Part shown: in pieces, positions 34,245-39,285 of the stretch | How positions within the stretch are numbered: the first letter of the stretch is position 1 | Layout of the letters: each line of letters begins with the position of its first letter | Notes under the pieces: model-generated | Databases searched by the model: none | Seen by the model: only the letters and a program-made list of their open reading frames with translations | Told to the model about the DNA's origin: nothing | Source of the DNA: Paludibacteraceae bacterium | GTDB taxonomy: Bacteria; Bacteroidota; Bacteroidia; Bacteroidales; Paludibacteraceae | Assembly: GCA_024399835.1 (NCBI GenBank) | Contig: JAKSNK010000017.1 | Coordinates: forward strand, 1-39,285 | DNA: 39,285 nt | Direction of reading: 5' to 3' | Translations under genes and position numbers: made by a program

Positions 34245-34871
34245 TTAAATCTGTCCCCCTGTTGATATATATTGTTGCAGGGTCTGCCGGAATTGCTCCG
34301 TTGTACCCATATTTTGCATTGTTTTCAGGTTCATTACCCGTTGTCTGACGGATTGCACGGCATGTTTCTGCAGTTTCTCCTGCGAAGGAGTAAGCGCGTG
34401 TTGCAGCACATCAAAATCCACATCGTATAGCATGGTCGAGTGTACGATAGTGGCGTTCTTGAGCGCTTGGCAGGCGCTGCCGCTTACCTTGTGTCCGTTT
34501 ACCAGTATATCGTTATGATCCGTTGTGACGGCAGGATAGCCCATTTGCCGCAGCGCCGCAGCCACGCGTGCCATGAAAGCGGCAAAGACCTGTTCGCTAT
34601 GCGTAGAGGGCGAAACGAACGAAAGCATCACATTGCCCCGGTCGGCATAAACGCATCCTCCCCCGCTCCGGCGCCGTACCATCTCTATGCCGTGCCGGCT
34701 GCAATAGTCAATATCCATCTCTTGCGCCTGTACCTGGTGAAAACCGTAGATAACCGTAGGAGGGGCTATCCATGTGAAGAATGTATCTTCTGCCACCGTC
34801 TCGGCTATCTCATGCTCTTTGTTCAGATACCAAACGAGCGGTTGATTCTCTTCTACAGAACAGGTTCGCAT
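34245..34871 (-). CDS. Lipoate-protein ligase A family protein
   Basis: This 208-residue protein of the BPL/LplA fold would attach lipoate or octanoate to E2 or GcvH proteins. The motif RRRSGGGCVYAD (66-77) and the catalytic K128 in NGHKVSGSA are present. It lacks the C-terminal accessory domain of E. coli LplA, so it may be a ligase needing a partner or an octanoyl/lipoyl transferase. It overlaps the guanine deaminase gene by 19 nt. Confidence 0.85.
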   Translation of the reverse strand: MRTCSVEENQPLVWYLNKEHEIAETVAEDTFFTWIAPPTVIYGFHQVQAQEMDIDYCSRHGIEMVRRRSGGGCVYADRGNVMLSFVSPSTHSEQVFAAFMARVAAALRQMGYPAVTTDHNDILVNGHKVSGSACQALKNATIVHSTMLYDVDFDVLQHALTPSQEKLQKHAVQSVRQRVMNLKTMQNMGTTEQFRQTLQQYISTGGQI

Positions 34872-36130
34872 AGTTCTTTTCCCCGGCAGAAACGACGGCG
34901 TATATCGCGGTCATCGCCCAAATAGATATACCGCTCCATGCGTTGCTGCAAAGTATAATTGTCGTAATTGAGATAACCATCGTCTATGAGCAGGGCGTCA
35001 AACTCGTATCCGGGTTCGAAGCATCCCACTTTGCCGAAGAAAGCGCCGCCTGCCTTGGTTGCCAGATAGAACGCTTCGCTGGCTGCAAGGAACGCCATCT
35101 CGTGGTTGGTGCGCGTATATTGCACCTTGCTCACCTGTATAGCGTACTGGATGGCACGGAGCATGGACATATTGTGTCCGCCCGAGACATCCGTTCCAAG
35201 TGCAACTTGTATGCCGGCATTGAGGAATCGGCGAACAGGCGCCACACCCGAAGCCAGATTGCTGTTGGACATCGGGCAATGAACGACTATGACGCCGTTG
35301 CGCTTGAGCAACTCAAATTCTTCGCCGTCGGTATGGCAGCAATGCGCCATGAGCGTGGGTTGCTGCCCGAATAAGCCGTAGCGGTTATACACTTCGCCAT
35401 AGCACGACGAGGCGGGCTCCAATTGTTTGACCAGTTCTATCTCGCCCAGGTTCTCGCTCAAGTGCGACTGTACGGGCAAGTGATAAGTTTGTGCCACCTT
35501 GCCCAACTGCTCCAGCATGTCCCGGGTACAGGACGGCACAAAGCGCGGGGTCACGATAGGTTCGACCAAACCGTCGCGTCCGTTCTCGTCCAGATAGTGC
35601 TTGAGGTCCGTCAGTCCCTGTACCATCTGCTCGGTAGAGACATGCAATGCCTCCGGGCAGTCGCGGTTCATGGCTACCTGTCCTATCTTGGCGCCCATGC
35701 CGGACAGCAGGAAGATATCTGCCAAACATTTAGTGGCGGCAAAGTGACTGGTAGCGAAGACCGAACTGCGCATAGTGCCCTGCATCCACAACTCGTGTAC
35801 GAAGCGGCGGTAGATGCGTCCGGCGTAGGCGAGGTCGGTAAACTTGCTTTCCTCGGGGAAGGTATATGTCTGCAACCATGGCAGCAGTTCCAGATCCAAC
35901 GCCAAACCGAGGTTGCGGTATTGGGGAGCATGCACATGCAAATCGTTGAATGCGGGAATCAGCAAACGGTCTCCGTAATCAACTATTGAGTACCGGGACA
36001 AGCCGTCAGGCAATGTAGTATATACTCCTTCCACTCTTCCCTCGTCCGTTACGGCAATGTAGCCGTGTTCGACCATCCGGAACGATTCCGGCGTGGGGGT
36101 GTCAATCAGGTTGGCGCGATAGATAGTCAT
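34853..36130 (-). CDS. guaD: Guanine deaminase (amidohydrolase family)
   Basis: This 425-residue zinc enzyme turns guanine into xanthine. The amidohydrolase signature is complete: LHVHAPQ (H65, H67), QSHLSEN (H223, E226), MAHCCH (H263) and GTDVSGG (D314). The HAPQ sequence after the second His is typical of guanine deaminases. The ATG at 36130 is used because the N-terminal composite domain starts there; the frame extends further upstream only in shadow of the next gene. It is 5 nt after the GtrA-like gene. Confidence 0.9.
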   Translation of the reverse strand: MTIYRANLIDTPTPESFRMVEHGYIAVTDEGRVEGVYTTLPDGLSRYSIVDYGDRLLIPAFNDLHVHAPQYRNLGLALDLELLPWLQTYTFPEESKFTDLAYAGRIYRRFVHELWMQGTMRSSVFATSHFAATKCLADIFLLSGMGAKIGQVAMNRDCPEALHVSTEQMVQGLTDLKHYLDENGRDGLVEPIVTPRFVPSCTRDMLEQLGKVAQTYHLPVQSHLSENLGEIELVKQLEPASSCYGEVYNRYGLFGQQPTLMAHCCHTDGEEFELLKRNGVIVVHCPMSNSNLASGVAPVRRFLNAGIQVALGTDVSGGHNMSMLRAIQYAIQVSKVQYTRTNHEMAFLAASEAFYLATKAGGAFFGKVGCFEPGYEFDALLIDDGYLNYDNYTLQQRMERYIYLGDDRDIRRRFCRGKELCEPVL

Positions 36131-36135
36131 GGTTG

Positions 36136-36567
36136 TTATTTGTTTTCGTCTTTTTTCTTGAAGAAAATACGCAGTATGAAGTAGTTGGCGATACCGGCAA
36201 TCAGGATAGCCAGCAGCCCTGCCCACTCTTCGCTGACGGTCGTAACCAGCAGCAATATATTGAGGCACAGCACCTGCAGTCCGTAGTTGATGGCGCGTGC
36301 AGTCAGGAATCCGCCGGCGTTCTTCCAGTCGGGCTTGGTACCGAAAGTGTAGTAGTTGGACATGAAGTAGTTGAAAACCATCTCCACTACAAACCCTATG
36401 CTGAAGGCAGCATTGGTCAGGAACTGGTTCTCCCAATGCATCAGGTCCATTACTCCCAGCAGACCGTAGTAAATGCCGTATTGGATGCCCGTTCCTATGC
36501 CTCCCAATATAAGGAAGCGTATCATGGAACGCTGTGGTTCGTGCAGTTTAGCGGTAGGTAGTGTCAT
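36136..36567 (-). CDS. GtrA-like membrane protein
   Basis: This 143-residue protein has four hydrophobic segments and the GtrA/DPMS-TMD family pattern: [20 protein letters not shown], then [12 protein letters not shown] in the middle and a basic C-terminus ([11 protein letters not shown]). Members help move prenyl-linked sugars across the membrane or partner glycosyltransferases. The ATG at 36567 overlaps the alaS stop (ATGA), which fixes the start. No glycosyltransferase is adjacent. Confidence 0.85.
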   Translation of the reverse strand: MTLPTAKLHEPQRSMIRFLILGGIGTGIQYGIYYGLLGVMDLMHWENQFLTNAAFSIGFVVEMVFNYFMSNYYTFGTKPDWKNAGGFLTARAINYGLQVLCLNILLLVTTVSEEWAGLLAILIAGIANYFILRIFFKKKDENK

Positions 36568-39194
36568 GCGAGCATTTTTAGCATTTCGTCCATGGCTTGA
36601 TTCAGTCCGTCCGCATTGCGTCCGCCTGCGGTAGCGAGTGCAGGTTGTCCGCCGCCTCCGCCCTGTATGAGTTTGGCGCATGCCTTAATCATCGTTCCGG
36701 CGTTCTTGCCTTCGTCCACGAGCGGCTGACTGAGATAGACGGTAAGTGACGGTGTGCCGTTGCTGTGCGTAGCGGCAAGCAGGGCAAAGCGCTCCGTATC
36801 AAAATGCTGCTTGAGCATAGGAACGATGTCGCGTGCAAAATTGGCAGGGTACTCGCCCGTCAGTTGCAGCAGCCGGATGCCGTTCACCTCTTTGACCTGC
36901 GACAACAGGGCTTGTGCCTTTTCCGCCATAGCGGCGGCTTCCAGTTCCTCCACATGCTTTTTGGCGGCAGCCAATTCGTCTTGCAGTTTTTGGATAGCGC
37001 CGACAAGGTCTTTGGTGTTGTTAAACAGATCTTTGGCTTGCTGCAAAGTGTCCGCCTCTGCTTCGTACAGGTTCTCGGCTGCTTGTGCCGTTACCGCCTC
37101 AATACGGCGTACACCGGCTGCAACAGAGGTCTCCATGATAATGCGTACAGAGCCGATTTGTCCGGTCGAACCGATATGGCAACCGCCGCACAACTCTATG
37201 CTGGGACCGTATTTGACCACGCGAACCCGCTCGCCGTATTTCTCGCCGAAGAGTGCTATCGCGCCCATGGCTTTGGCATCGGCGATAGGCATGTCGCGAT
37301 GTTCGTCCAGAGGATAATCCTGACGGATGAACAGGTTAGCCAGTCGCTCGACTTGGCGCAGTTCGTCGGGAGTGACTTTCTGGAAGTGCGAGAAGTCGAA
37401 TCGCAAACTCTCGGCAGTAACCAAACTGCCCTTTTGCTCGATATGTTTGCCCAATACCTCGCGCAAGCAGTAGTCAAGTATATGCGTAGCCGTGTGGTTG
37501 CACATGATGGCGCGACGGCGGTCGGCATCGACGGAAGCCGTCAATGTTGCATGTTGCATGTTGAACGAAACGGGCAATTCCTCTACGATATGCACAGGCA
37601 AGCCGTTCTCACGCTTGGTGTCTATCACTCTGATTCCTGATTCGTCATCCTTAATTCTCAATTCTCCCGTGTCTCCCACTTCGCCGCCCATTTCGGCATA
37701 GAAGGGAGTCTTGTCCAAAACGATTTGGTAGAAGTCCTTGCCTTTTTGCGACACCTTGCGGTATTTGAGGATATGTGCCTCGCATTCCAATTGGTCGTAG
37801 CCCACAAACTCGGTCTCGCCCTCTTGCAGAACGGTCCAGTCGCCCAAGTCCTGCTTGTTGGCGCTCCGTCCCATCTCCTTCTGATGTTCGAGAGCGCGGT
37901 TGTACTCGTCCTCGTTGGTGGTCATATTGTTCTCGCGCAGGATGAGTTCGGTCAGGTCGAGCGGGAAACCGTAAGTATCTTTCAGCGTGAATACATCCAC
38001 GCCGCTTATTTCCGTTTTTCCTGCCTTGCGTGCGTCTGCCATCAGCTTGTCCAGCAGACCTATACCCTTGTCAAGCGTTTTGAGGAATGCCTCTTCTTCG
38101 GCTTTGATGACAGGAGTTATCTGCTTTTCCTGCCGAACGAGTTCGGGGTATGCCTCTCCCATGTCGGCGATTAGTTGCGGTACCAGTTTATACAGGAACG
38201 CTTCGCGCTGATGGAGGAAAGTGTATCCGTAGCGGACGGCACGGCGGAGAATACGGCGGATGACATAGCCGGCTTTTTCGTTGCTGGGCAGTTGTCCGTC
38301 AGCGATGGCGAACGAGATAGTACGGATATGGTCGGCAATCACGCGCATGGCGATGTCGGTATTCTCGTCCTTGCCGTAGTGGCAGTTAGCCAGTTCGCCT
38401 ATTTTGCGCAACATCGGTTGGAACACATCGGTATCGTAGTTGGACTGTTTGCCCTGAATAGTGCGCACAAGGCGCTCAAAGCCCATGCCGGTATCAATCA
38501 CTTTCTTGGCAAGCGGCTCCAGCGAACCGTCTGCTTTGCGGTTGAACTGCATAAAGACGATGTTCCAAATTTCGATTACCTGCGGGTGGTCTTTGTTGAC
38601 CAGTTCGCGACCGGGTGTCTGTGCTTTTTCCTCGGCGCTACGGCTATCGACATGTATTTCCGAGCAAGGTCCGCAGGGTCCCGTGTCGCCCATTTCCCAG
38701 AAGTTGTCGTGTTTGTTGCCGTTGATGATATGGTCTTTGGGCAGATGTTTTTCCCAGATGGCGGCGGCTTCGTCGTCGCGTCCCAGTCCCTCGTCGGGGT
38801 TGCCTTCAAAGACGGTAGCGTACAGGTTGGCGGGGTCAATCTTGAGTACATCTACGATGTATTCCCATGCGAAGTCGATGGCTTCGGCTTTGAAGTAGTC
38901 GCCAAACGACCAGTTGCCTAACATCTCGAACATGGTGTGGTGGTAGGTATCGTGTCCCACTTCCTCGAGGTCGTTGTGTTTACCGCTGACGCGGAGACAT
39001 TTTTGGCTGTCAGCCACACGGGGGTATTTGATAGGGTCGTTGCCTAAGATGATACCTTTCCACGGGTTCATGCCGGCATTGGTGAACATGAGTGTCGGGT
39101 CGTCTTTGATGACCATAGGTGCCGAAGGCACTACCTGGTGTTGTTTGCTTGCGAAAAAGTCCAAAAAGGACTTACGAATTTCTTTGCTTGTCAT
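36564..39194 (-). CDS. alaS: Alanyl-tRNA synthetase
   Basis: This 876-residue class II synthetase has the aminoacylation core with motif 1 ([15 protein letters not shown]) and [14 protein letters not shown]. The editing domain has [10 protein letters not shown] (zinc/editing HxxxH) and the partner [13 protein letters not shown]. The C-terminal coiled coil ([20 protein letters not shown]) is followed by the C-Ala domain with [14 protein letters not shown]. It is the first gene of the operon with gtrA, guaD, lipoate ligase, metK, lspA and the DUF4296 gene. Its promoter lies about 30 nt upstream. Confidence 0.98.
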   Translation of the reverse strand: MTSKEIRKSFLDFFASKQHQVVPSAPMVIKDDPTLMFTNAGMNPWKGIILGNDPIKYPRVADSQKCLRVSGKHNDLEEVGHDTYHHTMFEMLGNWSFGDYFKAEAIDFAWEYIVDVLKIDPANLYATVFEGNPDEGLGRDDEAAAIWEKHLPKDHIINGNKHDNFWEMGDTGPCGPCSEIHVDSRSAEEKAQTPGRELVNKDHPQVIEIWNIVFMQFNRKADGSLEPLAKKVIDTGMGFERLVRTIQGKQSNYDTDVFQPMLRKIGELANCHYGKDENTDIAMRVIADHIRTISFAIADGQLPSNEKAGYVIRRILRRAVRYGYTFLHQREAFLYKLVPQLIADMGEAYPELVRQEKQITPVIKAEEEAFLKTLDKGIGLLDKLMADARKAGKTEISGVDVFTLKDTYGFPLDLTELILRENNMTTNEDEYNRALEHQKEMGRSANKQDLGDWTVLQEGETEFVGYDQLECEAHILKYRKVSQKGKDFYQIVLDKTPFYAEMGGEVGDTGELRIKDDESGIRVIDTKRENGLPVHIVEELPVSFNMQHATLTASVDADRRRAIMCNHTATHILDYCLREVLGKHIEQKGSLVTAESLRFDFSHFQKVTPDELRQVERLANLFIRQDYPLDEHRDMPIADAKAMGAIALFGEKYGERVRVVKYGPSIELCGGCHIGSTGQIGSVRIIMETSVAAGVRRIEAVTAQAAENLYEAEADTLQQAKDLFNNTKDLVGAIQKLQDELAAAKKHVEELEAAAMAEKAQALLSQVKEVNGIRLLQLTGEYPANFARDIVPMLKQHFDTERFALLAATHSNGTPSLTVYLSQPLVDEGKNAGTMIKACAKLIQGGGGGQPALATAGGRNADGLNQAMDEMLKMLA

Positions 39195-39224
39195 ATTGTG
39201 AGTCAGTTATTTCGTTTGTGCGTG

Positions 39225-39256
39225 CAAAGTTACAAAGAATTTTTGGAATACGCAAT
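39225..39256 (-). promoter_or_regulatory. Promoter of the alaS operon
   Basis: On the minus strand ATTG (39253-39256) and TAACTTTG (39225-39232) are 20 nt apart. The -33 element reads TTGCGTATTCCAAAAA, and TTGCCCTTCAG lies upstream. This repeats the pattern at 13567 and 20561. Confidence 0.72.
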
Positions 39257-39285
39257 ACTGAAGGGCAATAAAGTGATATTTTATA

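Overview
The window looks like a chromosomal segment of a Bacteroidales bacterium (Bacteroidota). The evidence is the promoters (TTTG about 20 nt upstream of TAnnTTTG), a PorT-type gliding/type IX secretion protein, a Rho factor with a large disordered N-terminal insertion, DUF4296 and DUF1295 proteins, a carboxypeptidase-regulatory-domain outer-membrane barrel, and weak Shine-Dalgarno signals. No tRNA, rRNA or transposase gene was recognised.

Layout: (1) 1-2163 is an A+T-rich stretch with an LTA-synthase/sulfatase-fold membrane protein, closed by a hairpin. (2) 2364-3173 is a DUF1295 membrane enzyme on the minus strand. (3) 3307-11738 is a minus-strand operon, in transcription order: secreted thioredoxin, K+/H+ antiporter, NAD-dependent epimerase with a C-terminal zinc-ribbon, FtsH, M16 metallopeptidase. 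(4) 12123-13505 is a minus-strand lipoprotein with a C45/NTN-hydrolase-like motif. (5) 13506-20646 is an accessory island: repeat-rich DNA, an intact Cas12a gene (1251 aa), an eight-spacer CRISPR array that begins inside the cas12a stop codon region, more repeats, and a DUF4143-type AAA ATPase. No cas1, cas2 or cas4 is present. (6) 20647-28888 is a plus-strand operon: rho, aroQ, porT, a beta-helix lipoprotein, ribF, a large outer-membrane beta-barrel protein. (7) A 15-bp terminator hairpin separates this from the minus-strand ribosomal cluster rplM-rpsI-rpsB-tsf (29010-31835). (8) 31935-39194 is a minus-strand operon, in transcription order: alaS, gtrA-like, guaD, lipoate-ligase-like, metK, lspA, DUF4296 lipoprotein.

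The most distinctive part is the Cas12a locus. The effector keeps all recognisable RuvC, Nuc, PAM-contact and crRNA-processing residues. The array has no leader: the first repeat overlaps the last 8 bases of the cas12a gene, including its stop codon, so gene and array are probably one transcript and Cas12a could cut its own mRNA 9 nt after the stop codon. The locus is bracketed by a perfect 23-bp inverted repeat, by similar 11-bp tandem pairs, and, further out, by a 59-bp inverted repeat (58/59 identical) that carries the promoters of the two flanking chromosomal genes. Several promoters in the window share an extended -33 element (about TTGCRTATnCCnAA) beyond the known Bacteroidota consensus, and three of these carry the same palindrome just upstream. 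The neighbouring ATPase gene has its own 51-bp flanking direct repeats and a 23-bp iteron-like array next to its promoter, which suggests a separate cassette.
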